DNA from: Ancylostoma caninum
Lineage: Eukaryota; Nematoda; Chromadorea; Rhabditida; Ancylostomatidae
Length of the DNA: 64,000 bases
Direction of reading: 5' to 3'
Assembly: GCA_037903475.1 (NCBI GenBank)
Contig: JBAJFG010000015.1
Location: 2,170,001-2,234,000 of the forward strand
Under the pieces are notes generated by a model. That model ran no database searches, was not told where the DNA came from, and saw nothing but the letters and a program-made list of their open reading frames with translations. A program made the position numbers and the translations under genes. This document shows, piece by piece, positions 23,995-36,306 of this stretch. Numbering within the stretch: position 1 is the first letter of the stretch; each line of letters opens with the position of its first letter.

Positions 23995-26385
23995 GAGTTT
24001 CCTGGGCAGGATGTCAATGAGACATAAGAGCGACTCGAGAAACTCGGAGAGGGCAGCTATGCTACCGTATTCAAGTGCAAATCAAAGTTAGTCCGACTCA
24101 TTGCTGGAGACGCAGAGTTTGCTCTTCTTCTGTGCATTCACACCTCATGTCCTTTCAGAATTGACGGCTCCATACTCAGACAATGGAACGGGCTGACCGC
24201 GCACAGAAAGCTGGCTGACCGCGGTCGTTACTCGGAAGTTTGGCTGACCGCGGCTATTCGTCGAAAATTTGGCTGATCGCGGTACTGTCCGCGGTCAGCC
24301 AAATTCGGCCTGTAGAACCCGCACAATGTACGATGCAACCTTTGTGAACATAGTGACGGTGATAGGTGGGATGTATATGAAACGGCAATCCTTCTCTGAA
24401 AATGCCGAAGAAATGAAGAAGTAACCTATTTTTTGCTGAAGAGTGGAATCCACCCCAATTCGGTGGGGGAGTGGGTGCCACTCTCTAGATATTTTTGGAG
24501 TGAAGCTCTCATCAAGAGAGCTTAGTAATTAATATTATGCACTTTATGAACTGCTACAAAAGGAGAAAGTTTTAAGCACATAATCTGAAGAATACGAATA
24601 AATTCTGGTGATGTTGGCCTTTCTATTTTTCGAAATTGTTTGTACTGCGCAATTTGCACGATAAAGGGGGAGATTTTTTGGCGAATGTTGAATTTGATCG
24701 CAAAAATATCGTCCACACATCATCAGTAACTATTACTGCCGTTATGAGCATGCCACGGCATCACTTCGACGGGCTGACCGCGGATCTTTCGCGGGCTGAC
24801 CGCGCACCGATATCTGGCCGACCGCGCTTAATTATTTGGCTGACCGCGGAGTTGGCTACGGTCCGCCAAATATTGGTACCGCGGTTAGCCCGATCCATTG
24901 TCTGAGTAGTGGCGCTGAAAGAAATCAAGCTGCAATTCCAGGAAGGCCTTCCTTTCACGGCTATTCGAGAAGGTAAACATATTTATACTGATTATTTGGA
25001 CGACAATTTATCGATTTATCGATTGGTCTTGTGATCCGCTGTTTTCAGCGTCGCTACTGCGAACACTTCGCCATGCTAACGTTGTTTGCCTTCATGACAT
25101 CTTTCATCAGCATAATCAACTGACATTTGTATTTGAGTACATGGTAAGTAAGTTTTGGCCGCGCCCACTTCGTACATTGGCCACGCCCACCAAATCGATA
25201 ATTTCCAGAAAATGGATCTCAGCAAATACCTCGAGCGTCATCCCACGGGTGTGGATAGTTTCCAGATTAAACTTTTATTGTTCCAACTGCTTAGAGGACT
25301 GGACTTCTGTCACAAAAAGAAAATCTTGCACAGGTTTCTGCCACATTTGAGCATATTTACTCTGCATCTCTAACCGCGCTTCGTATTCTAGGGACTTGAA
25401 GCCGCAGAATCTTCTCCTTGATGAAAATGGAGTGCTAAAACTGGCGGATTTTGGGCTAGCCAGGGCGAAATCGGTTCCAAGCAGGACCTACTCTCATGAG
25501 GTCGTCACACTGTGGTACAGACCGCCAGATGTATTGCTCGGTAGTACTGAGTATTCGACTTCACTGGATATGTGGTAAGTGATAGGTTACAGAGCGAGAA
25601 CTATTCCCTCGCAACTCCAGATGAGCAGCAACTCCAGATGCTGTGGGTCTCGCATGGATAACTTTAGAGAGTAAGAAGGTTAGCAGAGCACAGAAGGTCT
25701 TTATTTAGTAGATAACAGAACTGCTATCGCTGCGATAAGCCTCTGACAGAGCGCCGGGGACCAGTTCTCGCATGGCCTCAATCCACCATGTCTGTAAAAA
25801 CTCATTATTTCAGGGGTGTTGGGTGCATTTTTGCGGAAATATGCACTGGCCAAGCGATCTTTCCTGGCACAAAGGATGTCATGGATCAGCTGGATAAAAT
25901 ATTCGCCATTCGGGGTGTCCCGGGTGAGGAGAAGTGGCCTCAGGTGGGGTCTCGGATGCTCATTGTTGTCGGACAAGCTGTTTATGTCATTACTGAACTT
26001 TTTCTTCTATACATTCCCCTCAGTACAGATCTGGAATTTAGGTGAAAAGCCTACCTCATTATGTGCCCAACTCATTTCCGCCGTATAAGGAGGTGCCATT
26101 CAAACAAGTGAACATTCTTCTCGCAAAACTACAGAAATCTGGGAACGATCTGCTTGGCATGTTTTTGCAGGTGGGTATTGTTTCACTATTTATTTTTCAA
26201 TTTTTTTTCTAGAGGCATATTGTCATCCCGTAATCAGCTGATTTCAGCTGAAACCTGAAGATCGCATTTCGGCCAGTTGTGCTATGCTTCATCCGTACTT
26301 TACGGCTCTACCTCGTAATGTTCACCTCCTCCCTCCTACCGTATCCATTTTCACTCTGCCTGAATTGCAAGCGTGGAAACGATGA
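23995..26385 (+). pseudogene. Broken PFTAIRE-kinase copy
   Basis: Exons matching kinase exons 3-10 lie at 23,995-24,086, 24,159-24,972 (interrupted), 25,049-25,143, 25,209-25,333, 25,392-25,574, 25,814-25,943, 26,042-26,170 and 26,248-26,385. There are three independent lesions. Exons 1-2 are missing. A Tyr codon before the glycine loop is now TAA (24,025-24,027). A 732-bp element splits the exon just before VALKEI. The remaining catalytic motifs (HRDLKPQN, DFG, WYRPPD) are still present, so decay is recent. A truncated product starting later would lack the ATP-binding lobe. Confidence 0.9.
24175..24906 (+). mobile_element. TA-flanked MITE with GGCTGACCGCG arrays, inside a kinase exon
   Basis: The inverted termini read CTCAGACAATGGAACGGGCT (left) and CTCAGACAATGGATCGGGCT (right, complemented), with TA on each side (24,173-24,174; 24,907-24,908). 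The functional paralogue shows the empty exon CCATAGTGGCG. Subterminal regions hold about ten copies of GGCTGACCGCG or its complement, several followed by TTTGG spacing. A TA duplication with a CTCAGACAATGG end points to a Tc1/mariner-superfamily non-autonomous element. No transposase is seen. Confidence 0.92.
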
Positions 26386-26690
26386 CGCTAGAGATGGTTG
26401 GCTTGATTTTTCTTTCATGAAAAACGGAAGATTGAATTTTTTGAAACCATTTTTTCGACCAACGTGCCGAAGAATAACTGGAATGTAATTATTTCTTGCC
26501 ATTCTTAGCTTATTTTGCAGAGTATACTATGCAGATTTGCTACATGCAAATATAGTAATCGTTATGGGGCGTGGCTTATGTGCCTCATCAGTTGCCCTCT
26601 AGCTTACTCCTCTGCAGTTGTTTTTCTTCACCAATCATTCATACGGGTTTATACTGCTTGTAATTGTGCAAAATATTCTTTATGTGATGT

Positions 26691-26696
26691 AATAAA
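26691..26696 (+). terminator. Residual polyadenylation signal of kinase pseudogene
   Basis: AATAAA at the position matching 4,183 in the working copy. Confidence 0.5.
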
Positions 26697-26699
26697 GAT

Positions 26700-28940
26700 T
26701 TTAATTCAAATATTTTGTAAAAGTAGTAGTTTGGTTACGATTGTTCGTGCTTAGAACAGCAAGGTAACAAACACCGGGCTTCAGAACCCTCACGGACACA
26801 GACTGCACAAGTGAATGATGAACTTTATTAGGCGTGTAGTTATGATTAAAGCAAAAAAAAAGAAGCTGTGACATCACATCAGAGTCAAAGGATTCAGAAA
26901 ACAATTGTGGAGAAGCAGGATTACAAAGAAGGATCACTGGATCGGCGACGAATTGCGATCCGCTCTGGAACAACCTCGAACCAGGACGGACTTCATCGTT
27001 TTCCATGGATTCCTTTGTTAGCCGTCGATTTCCGCCACCTGTCGGTTGCACAAATTGCGCGCTCGAGTGCGCCAAAAAAGTAAAACAGATGAAAGCAACT
27101 CCAATACACCATCAAACGAGAACATAGTTAAACATTTAGTTCTTCTTACACTAGCCTTACTATTCCAGCTAAGATTGTTGCATGCCATTCGAATAAGATT
27201 TTTGTGCTTGTTTTCTATTATTTTAATTCCCAGGCTCGAATCAGTAACACTCCAAAGAAGGAACAACGAAGGGAAATAATTTCGAGTTTTTTCATGGCAC
27301 GATTGTGGTCCAGATATGAAATCTCTATCGGATGTGAGGCACGCGTTAACGTTGCGAGTCCTGTTATGATAGCTGAGCGCGGCTACAGATCAGTTGTTCG
27401 GGGCCACAGCCTAAAAGCAGCAGCTGTTGAAATCTTATGTAAGAGCGTTGCAATGCGAAAAAGGCTTACTTTATCGACCAATACAGAAGGCAAAAGATAA
27501 AATAGTGTACATCCTTATGGCAAAAACGGTTGAATAGTGCAGCCCAGATTATTAGCAAAAGGTACAGTCATGATACAGGCATAATAGAATATCACAAATT
27601 GGCGAAAGTGTTGTCGGTTAGGGGGGGAAGGGGGCAGTCGGCTGGCAGGTTAACTGGGCTGTGTGCGGTAGGCGATCCTCCGAGGAGGGACCCTCGATGG
27701 TGGAGACTATGTGGGATCGGTATGGTAGCTCGGCTTGCTAGCTTCTCGCTAGGGCTTTGGAGTTGCTCACTCCGCCTTGAGAGTGAAATGGCGCGAAGCA
27801 GACTGGAAGACCGAAAATGACGAAGTTTTTCAAACAAGATGACGCAACAACAACAAGTTTCATCTAGAAAACGTACATCGAATGTCACATACAAATGTGA
27901 CAAGGCCAGAATTTTCTGTATACGTGGTATGCTTCAATACACATCCAAGAATAAATGCGGTAGCATGCGTTGAGCGACAATGTTTCGCAGGGCCTTTTAG
28001 TTGGTGGAGAGGTGAAGTGAAACAATAATTGAAGAGAAATGCTTTCATGTGCGGTGCAGGGTGCAGTGATGAAAGAAACTGCTCCTTGTAGAGAGCGAGA
28101 TTCCCCAGTTTTCACGAATATCCAGCCGAGCTCACGCTTTTATTTCTGTTTTGTTGGTTTGCGTAGGTCAGCACTAGTTTATACGTTCCGCGGTCAAATG
28201 AGGATGTCATGGTCTTGCCTTGGCTGTCGTGTCCAACACCCACAAACGTCTTGTATCTCTTCACTTTTGGCTGTGATAATTCTTTAATTCATGCGTTTGT
28301 ACCATTCTAGACTCCGTTTAGAGAACTTGTGTTATACGAGTAGTAGCTCTCTTGCCTCGTGAGCTAGCGTGGGAAAACCAAGTACACAGTACAAGGCACT
28401 ATGTTCTCATGAACAATACCTGTGCATGCCTAGATGTTATGATTTCACCTAGAATTGGTCCATTCCTGATGAATATTCTGCCGGGTTCCCTACTGTGATC
28501 AATAGAAGTCCTACGTAAAGTTTGCTGAAACAACTTGAGCCTGTGTATGCCTAGATGTTATGGACATCCATTTCTTCGCTGGAAATGAGAATTTTCGAGA
28601 AACTAGATTCTCCGTGCCACTTGCAGTGTTAAGGTTATCCGTGAGACCCCACCCTAAAGCAGCAGGGCAAGCGTGGGAGGTCGGTTTGCAAATTCGGTGA
28701 CTACCTGAGGATTTCCTTTTATAGAATGCTTGATATCCTGAAAATACTCTTCAGGAGGCTGGCGGGAATGAAGAGCTTTAGTAATACTCTGCTGTGGCAT
28801 TCGAAGCACCTATGGTTATAACTGTGAGCTGTTTAGATGACGCGTCGCCAATGGTATACAAAGAAACTGGTCGGAGTCCTCAATTTTTTCCATTTTCCAA
28901 CGCATTCACCAAAAATTACCAGAATCCCGAAGAGGTCGGC
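26700..28940. other. Spacer in block 2
   Basis: Counterpart of 4,200-8,800 without the two large insertions. Empty sites are visible near 27,127 (AGTTAAAC) and 27,700 (GTGGAGAC). No gene seen. Confidence 0.5.
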
Positions 28941-28946
28941 AAGATC

Positions 28947-28952
28947 TTTATT
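28947..28952 (-). terminator. Polyadenylation signal of ASP copy 2
   Basis: AATAAA on the minus strand about 47 bases after the stop, matching copy 1. Confidence 0.65.
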
Positions 28953-28998
28953 GTGAAATGTCGGTTACTTTGTGGTGGATAAAGTCGTTGCAGAGTAG

Positions 28999-31900
28999 TC
29001 AGCTTTGCTTCTTGATACACAGTCCGGTCTGCTGATCACATGATAGTAGGTGGTCAGGCTGGCAATCGCCAGTTGGACAGGGACCAGCTCCAGTGTAGTA
29101 TATAGTTTCATATTCTCTGAGGGGGCTAGAAGAGATCATGCATTAGTACAGGATACATCTCAACAAATTTTCGAGGTGATACGTTAACAAAACGAAGGGT
29201 AAGAACCTACAAATATAATAAGAAAATCATTCAGAAAGGTGTTCATGTAAGCATCGGTGCTCATCCTAGGAAATCTACACTAGCTCAATGCAAAAACTTC
29301 ACAAAATCAGAAGTGACTTACGGCTTATTCGTCAAGCAGAATATGTTGAACTGGTCCATTGCATTCGTACAGAACCTCCCCGCGCATCCGATGCCATATG
29401 TGTTGTACCGAACTAGCTTCAATTTTCTAGTACTTATCAACGAACAAGAAACACTTTCGAATAGAAAAGAAAGAAGCAAAAAGGAAAACACCTACATTGG
29501 AGTAATTCCTGTTCAGATTTTCGTAGAGTACAAAACTTAATGTGGGATCAACATACATGCTCGTCCGTTCTATTTCTGAGAGCCACAATTCCATTCCAAA
29601 TGGTCGCGGCTTACCCGCCACCATTTTTCGCAACTCGCCTTCAGTGATGCTAAAGGACAAGCAAATAAGATATGGTTCAGCAATCGAGACGCCCCATTGA
29701 ATATGGCAATAACAGCATGTATAGTGGCTGGGGTCGGTGTCGTCTGCTGTCGGAATGCTATTTCTAAGCTTTTTTCTTCCCGATTTGGTCAGAAATCCTT
29801 GAAATCAGGTAGAAAAGCTGCTAGAAATAGCATAACAGCAGCAGAAAACATCGGTTACGGCTCGCGCGGCGCGGTTGCGCGATCTCCTTCTCGAGGCCGC
29901 AAATGGGCCACCGCCATTGCCATCCACTGTACATTGAAGTGTAGTGCAAGGACCACAATATGGAATTAGTGAATGTGCACGTACTAGTCGAAGAACCCTG
30001 TCGTTCCTAGTGGAGCTTCTGGAGCATCCTTTGTGCAGTTCGCGTTTAAAGATGCATTAGCTAGTCTTTCAAGAGTGCAGTTCCACTCCTGAATTTTCAA
30101 CAATGGAATTCAAGAATATGGTTAAATTATTCATAATATCATTGATTTGAAATATCTCCTATTGTTGACATAATCTACCAACTGGAATGGTGCAGTTTCT
30201 GAGTCTTGAAGTTTAAGAAAGCCACAAGATGAGTCAAAAAACAATGTGGCAGGTTTTCTCTTCTTCAAAACAACCAAATCAACTACTACGAAGGAATGCT
30301 AAGGAAACAAACGCAAACACCGACTCAGACATTGCATTGATTGAAGCCGAACCAATCCTGCCCATTCTTATCACTAGCAACGTAATAGCAACGGCAGTTG
30401 CCGCAGCCACAGTGGGTAATTTTGCGTTGCTGCGAGGAAGCAATGGTTGTCTGTGCCATTTGGACCACCATGACGGCCAAGTCTCATCAAGTTTGTCCAG
30501 ATTTCACATGTCATCACCCGTCACGTCTTCACGGTAGTACACGTCCACACCTGTCTTATCGTGTTTGCATGATCATATCAAGGTCGCCACTCTTCCTTCA
30601 TTTGTACGCTAGCAGCTCTCCAGAACCGGCGTGCAGGAGATGGTGAGATGTTACATATAGAGTGGTACGCATCATCCACAAAAAGTGTGTCTGGAGTCCA
30701 CACACACCGCTTTTCCCTCCACACACACACGCTGCGGGCGATGCATCATCCGCGCGCGTGTGTGGGAAAACGTGTGTGTGGACGAACTTCGTCCACCACC
30801 CCTTATGGGTGAGGAAAGTTCGTCCACATACACAAATTTGCGCGCAAAGCGCCGCCGCGCAGGATCTGCAGTCACACACACAGCACTAATTAGTCGTCAA
30901 AAACTCAACAAAACGGCGTCAGTGCTCGTTTTTGCATCAGCTTTTGAATTTTTTTGCTGAAATCATTGTTCGCAGTGCCTCCCGAACGTTCTTCTCACAT
31001 AAAACGGTTCCGACACTTCCTTTAAGTTGAACATTATCTAGGGAGTTTGTATTCAGTCACCAGCACAGGCACAAAAGTTAATCCCACAACACGTGAATCA
31101 CATCACAATCACAATCACACACGTAAAAGTGGATGGTGCATCGCGACCTTCCACACACATGTGTGTGGGAAGTGTGTGCGTGAGTTGACCCGCACACATT
31201 TCCACACACGTGGATGTGGATGATGCATACCACTCATAGTCTGTCCGAATCGACGAGTCCGCCCACGCACACGGGGATCGAGATGGGACGGGGCTGGGAT
31301 GTAAGCTGTTAGCTGCCCCGTCGTCCACGTCACAGCTATATCATTGGTCGATACCATGAAGATAACGATGAAACATGATACGCAGATTAGAGATGATGAC
31401 GTGGAGTGCTGGCAAATGTGGCAGCTCCTCGATCCCCGCGTGCGTGGGCGGACTCGTCGTTTCAGACAGACTATATTTGTTCATTATTTTTTCATTCAAT
31501 ACACGACGATGTGATAAGGGTGCGCCTGCGCCCAAAGTAGGGAAGTGCCTCATGTGGGTTCTAACGGTGCGGAATTCTCGAGCAGAGAGTATCAGAGAAC
31601 GTCATCAAAGCATCGTCGGTCGAGGAATGCAACAGATAGTCAAGTACCACGATACTGGCCCGTATTTACCTGGCGTTGAGATAACACAAAGAGCTAGTTC
31701 TGTCCCAAATTATTGAGAAATTTTTTTGCCTAAACTTCGCGAGGGGGCGGGCGCTATTCGGGGTGCTGAAGACGAGTATCCCCAAAAACCTTATCCGTGC
31801 TTCACAATGGTGCGGAAGTGAACGGGTATGAGGGGAGCCCCGTTTACCTCTTAGTACGAGGGGTCTTCCCCGCACAACACGGAGAGTCCACCTCCAGTTC

Positions 31901-34900
31901 AAGCAGTCGAAGAGAGGGGGGAGGGTACTTTACTCTCGCTTTAGGTAGCAATGAATCTGGTTTAAGTCCTCTCCACTTCGTCAACCCGGATTATACGGCA
32001 GCGTTTTCAAGACACTAGGTGGACTCCAGGGGCACATTAGGTTGCCATAAGGACAAGGACCAAGGAAACTCTAGTAAACAATTACGGACACAGACTATCA
32101 TCTGACAGTCGGGACCTGCAACTGCCGATCAATCTGCGGTCAATCTCAACCGAGCCTTTTGATGGAGGAAACCGAGCAAATCAAATTAGATGTCATTGGG
32201 CTGGAAGAGGAGCTGAGCTGCACATGCAGCAACGGAATTGGAGCGTTTCTGGGATCTAGAAAGGACAATTCCACATCAGGAGGGATTGGCCTCATCTCAG
32301 GCATTTTCATAGGACCGCCCGCGCACCCTTCTTGTTTTAGATGAGCGCGCGTGCACTCCTTATTATCTTGACGGACCAGCCGCGCACCCCTTTTTATCTT
32401 GGCTGGCCAGCCGCGCACTCCTCCTTATTTTAGGCCCATGGCATACTTCACAGCAACACCGTCGCGGTGAACATAGTGAATGGAAATGATTGTTACGAGT
32501 TCTCATATCTCATCGCACAATTTGCGTGAAATAGCGTGCTGGCATAGAAGCCACTGTGGGACAGCTTGTGGTGGTGAACAGTAGCAGAGACAGCGTCACT
32601 GTAGTATGTATTGGGCCTTGTAATGCTCGGAGACACCGACCAATACCCCTGTTGAATCATTTGAGGTTTCCTGATGTTATATCTTATCACACAGTTTGTG
32701 TGGAATACCGTGCTGGCATAGAAGCCACTGTGGGACAGCTCGTGGTGGTGAACAGTAGCAGAGACAGCGTCACTGTGTAGTATGTCTTGGGCCTTGTAAC
32801 GCTCGGAGACGCCGACCACTACCCCTGTTGAATCATTTGAGGTTTCCTGATGACATTGTACTCCTGACCCACACGCCGCAAGAAGCAGAATAGATGGTCC
32901 GTCAACTTCACGAAGAGGCAAAATGGTGAGGCTGCAACATAACACGGAGAGGACCAAGGAATGCGAAACATTATGAGAAAAAAATCCGCAGACCCCTCCG
33001 CAGTGTAGCTCGGTCAAACGACGCTCGGAGGCACCGACCAATACTTCTACTTAGGGCGACTGATTAATGTGGGCAACAACTTGGAGCCCGAGATTATCAG
33101 GAGGAGGAGAGCTGTGTGGGCTGCGTACAACATCATCAAGCCTGCTGTGTCTGAAATCAAGAACCAGAGGTTGAGGGCTGAACGTGGACGTTGACAAAAA
33201 CGAATGAAATGCAATTGAGGGCTACGCAGACGTCGATTAAAAGAGATATGGTCGGCTACACGCTGCAAAGGCAACGTCTGATTTCCGCTCGCTGTACAAA
33301 TTCACGGATGCTCTCGAATACGCGAATCACTCAAAGCACTGTTGGGCCGAGCAAACGATGAGAAGGAATGTCATCCCTTTTTTGCAGGGTCACGTTGGGT
33401 GTACTGCAAGGAAGAGGATCGAAAAAAATGCGGATTTTGGAAAGAAAGGAGGCGGGATGCAAAATGATTTTGCTAATCGTCATAAGCGTCCAAATCGAAT
33501 TGTCTACGTAAAATCGAGAGGATTCTGTGAGATTCCGTGTTCACAGTATATCTGGATTCAATTCTCCGATACATGGATTGGGGAAATTCAGCAAGACTTT
33601 TGGAGCTTTTCGCATAGCCAGCCATTCCATGCTTCTGGGATCTAGCTGCTGACCCGAGTAATTACCGTGCAGCTAAACCAGCTACACGCTTTCTAGTATA
33701 TGAACAAGTCAGCTTTGGCGTAGACTAGACGAGGCCTGTGGGGCTGGTTAGGTTAGGCCCGATTAAACCCGCTGCACAGAACAGCAATCGCTCAGACGAG
33801 ATACATATGGGGCGGACGCTGAGCGAATGGAAAAATCGCTGTGGAACCGTTGGAGCTGAGCCCAGCGCAGAAAGCGCTCACATCTTCACACATCTGGAGG
33901 TTAGCTAGATTATGCATGCGCTCACCCCAATCCGTGGTACAAACATTACTATTAGGTCGTCAAGTATGAAATGTCTGATTTTAGATGAGAAGATTTCGAG
34001 TTTTGTTTCTAAAGCAAGATGCAGTATAAGATACCCGAATATGCTCCTATACTATCCCCATAGCCTTGCCATTCTAACTGCAGCTTGATTGCGCCAACAG
34101 CTCGGAAACGTGGAAAATAGTAGCAATCAAGTGGCGAAGAGCGTTTTCAACATCATGCTGAAAATTGAACATTTTCTCTAGCAAGGAGTGGGCTAATCCC
34201 TGAAAGGAATTGTGGTCAAACAGAGCAAGGTTTGCCCTGTACAGTGAGTTGCGGGTGGGTCCGCACCCCTGCTCCTCTGGGTTAAGCAGCGTGGATTTGA
34301 GAAAAATGGGCAAAAATTGGCACCCATTTTTGAGGGTCAAACTGGGAAAAATTTGTTTAGCGAACCACTTTCGATGGTCATATTGCCTTGAGTACCTAAA
34401 TATTACCCGATTATAAAGGTCACACCTTGCTGCTCACGTTGACTTAGTTTGACTCTTATCCGCTTCGGCTACGGCTTCCAGGTCATCGATATCCAGGTTC
34501 ATCATAAGGCTCAGAGCTTCATGTCACCTGAGCGGAACTTCCCAAGCGAACGATGTTCAGTGCATTTACTAGCCAAATGTCCCTTAACACTACCCCGATG
34601 TTCCCGGCTTTCTGAGCTCTAATGGCTGGAAAATAGAACCTATGTTCCTAAATGACTCGATTTTTCGCCTTTGAGTAGTTCTACAAAAAATGCTTTCGAA
34701 CAAAAATTCGAAAACTGATGAAAAACCCAGGAAGTGATTTTGAAAGGAAGAGGATGTACTTTCATGATGAAAATAAATATGAGAAGAGATCTAGTAAATC
34801 TTCGAAGATAGAGACTGTCAAACTGACCGCTCATAAAATCGGACATTTCATACTTGACGACCTAATATTTTTGTCTCGAGTGAAGATAGAGCTGCCAGGA

Positions 34901-36306
34901 TTATTCCTCGTTAAAGGATCGAGGAGCGAAGTAAGCTTGGAGGCTGGGGTGTAACCACTGTAGCAACGCTTTTAGTATTTACCGTCCTGGAAGCTCGAAA
35001 ACCTGGTAACTCTGAAAAGTGGACGTTTGAAATCCGATAGTGTTAACCCATGACACTCGTATGGCGGACGTGTTACAACACCATTGTGGCAGTCCGTGAT
35101 ATTCGAATAACGAACATGTTACTACAGGACAGCAGCTAAATAGCAACTGAATAGCAACCGAATAGCAACTGAAGAGTATCCATGGGAGCCTGAATAGCAC
35201 CATATGACGTCCGAGTCCCGCCCATTTTACGGATTTGAGCCGAGGTGACATGTTCCCTATCGAGTTCAGCTCATATCCGGCGAATGTCTGAGAAGGATCC
35301 TAGGAGATCAAGGTATGTAGAACAGGACTCTTGCTTGTGAACCTTCTTCACAGTCAAGTCATAGTACTTCATGGTCCTATTCACTTGTTTGATTAATCAT
35401 TTTCTTTGAATAATCAACGATGGATGTCGAAAAAAATGAAAAAAAGGAAAGGTTATGAAATAGTTTTGATGTTCTCATAGTCTTATTCTTCCTACATAAA
35501 ATATCTCTTTGCCGAATCTTTAGCTAAGAACAGAGGGGAAAGCTTCGTGTACGGGCAAACCTAGTATCTCTATTTGGGAGAGAGACTAGCCCCGAGCTGG
35601 CATACTTCTCTTGTTTATGACGCACTAGTTAAGTATCTCAGTGCATTCCGGCACCTTGGGTTATGTTGGATGAGAAGATGATTATTAATTTGAACTACTG
35701 AGCCGTTGCGTAGCAGTAACCGTAGCTCAGACGGAATTGGATCAGCGACACAAGCAGTGTAAAGAGTTGCAATTGTGGATATGCAACCGAGCGGGAATTT
35801 TTCCTCCAGATTAGTCAGAAAAAATTGCACATTACTGTTGTCTGTTCTATCACCCGTATTCCCTTTCATGCATATGCAATGAGATTGGAGTAGAAGAACA
35901 ACCAAGCAGCACCAGCAGCTAACCATCTTTCTTATATTCTGTCCTTTTGGCAAATAATTTCCCTCGGAACGTCCATTTTGTTGTTCGCCTCTGACCAATT
36001 TCGAGCGGCACCCATTTACCATGTCGAGGAATACTTTGCGAATTGCCATAGCATGCTCGACCGGTCCGCAATCATCTGAAATCACATTATCCCATTCTTT
36101 CGACTCCTCGGGGAATTTTCTTCAACGTTTATAGCAGGAACGTTGTTGCGTTGAACCATAACAAGCCATACCATTATCGTCATGGGTAGATGCGGTTAAC
36201 GACACAACCTTAAGTGTTGGTTACAGAGCAATCAGCAAAAGTTAACCTTCGAGATTCCCGAAATGGTAAACCTCACCGCGACTGCGAAGATGTAGACAGA
36301 ATTCAT
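28999..36306 (-). CDS. Single-domain CAP/ASP-like secreted protein, copy 2
   Basis: Exons on the minus strand: 36,306-36,277, 36,208-36,172, 36,075-35,924, 30,088-29,985, 29,649-29,496, 29,416-29,322 and 29,116-28,999. They have the same lengths and phases as copy 1 (690 bases, 229 residues), with no stop. The signal region MNSVYIFAVAVVSLTAS is followed by CGPVEHAMAIRKVFLDMVN, RSKLVRG and NIRKM. Exons 4-5 encode the same residues as copy 1. Exon 6 begins LVRYNTYGIGCA. The tail changes to GPCPTGDCQPDHLLSCD and ends GLCIKKQS, keeping every cysteine. The family function is secreted SCP/TAPS protein; both cavity histidines are missing (VNGCR, NYSN). Intron 3 is 5.8 kb and holds two MITEs, RTE remains and a mariner relic. 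The intact frame next to the dead kinase suggests this gene is what was retained. Confidence 0.75.
30660..31235 (+). mobile_element. CA/TG-rich inverted-repeat element
   Basis: Ends are inverted copies of GAGTGGTACGCATCATCCACA (the right copy has one change), flanked by ATA on both sides. The interior is rich in CACACA/TGTGTG runs and carries internal copies of the GCATCATCC motif. It is absent from block 1 at the matching spot. Confidence 0.75.
31237..31473 (+). mobile_element. Fold-back MITE directly adjoining the previous element
   Basis: About 45-base arms begin TAGTCTGTC, continue CGACGAGTCCGCCCACGCAC and GGGGATCGAG, and return complemented, ending CAGACTA. The unit starts two bases after the element at 30,660-31,235 and ends where block 1's flank (TATTTGTTCATT) resumes. 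Confidence 0.75.
31530..32330 (+). mobile_element. RTE relic in block 2 (5' region, endonuclease start)
   Basis: Counterpart of 11,490-12,300, with the same leader and GTCNCRSI-like endonuclease start broken by stops. Its presence at the same place in both blocks means it was inserted before the duplication. Confidence 0.65.
32508..32868 (+). repeat. 174-bp tandem duplication within RTE debris
   Basis: The run from GTGCTGGCATAGAAGCCACT to AATCATTTGAGGTTTCCTGA occurs twice, 174 bases apart, with few differences. Block 1 has one copy of each part. Confidence 0.8.
32640..33250 (+). mobile_element. RTE reverse-transcriptase C-terminal relic
   Basis: Frames give NHLRFPDDIVLLT (about 32,830-32,870), then YFYLGRLINVGNNLEPEII and RRRRAVWAAYNIIKPAVSEI (33,040-33,160). 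These match the RTE motif after the catalytic box (YLGRE-N, PE--RRR-AAW). Stops and frame changes are present. Confidence 0.7.
33250..33950. other. Unassigned stretch
   Basis: An open plus-strand frame spans 33,358-33,645 but has no recognisable family or exon signals. No gene called. Confidence 0.4.
33952..34865 (-). mobile_element. Mariner-type element with degenerate transposase
   Basis: Inverted termini TTAGGTCGTCAAGTATGAAA at both ends, each flanked by TA (33,950-33,951; 34,866-34,867). Inside, the minus strand at about 34,080-34,230 reads FQGLAHSLLEK and DVENALRHLIA, resembling the C-terminal end of mariner transposases. The frame is short and decayed; at 914 bp the element is shorter than a full mariner. 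Confidence 0.75.
34866..35920. other. ASP copy 2 intron segment
   Basis: Contains an imperfect AATAGCAACTG/AATAGCAACCG mini-repeat at about 35,130-35,170. The open minus-strand frame at 35,615-35,923 is intron read-through of ASP exon 3, not a separate gene. Confidence 0.45.

Noticed and set aside
32493..33041. 182-codon minus-strand frame, among the longest in the window
   Set aside because: It is antisense to RTE reverse-transcriptase debris and is produced by the 174-bp tandem duplication there.
35615..36085. 156-codon minus-strand frame as a stand-alone ASP gene
   Set aside because: Only 35,924-36,075 is coding (ASP exon 3). The rest is read-through past a good GTTAGC donor.
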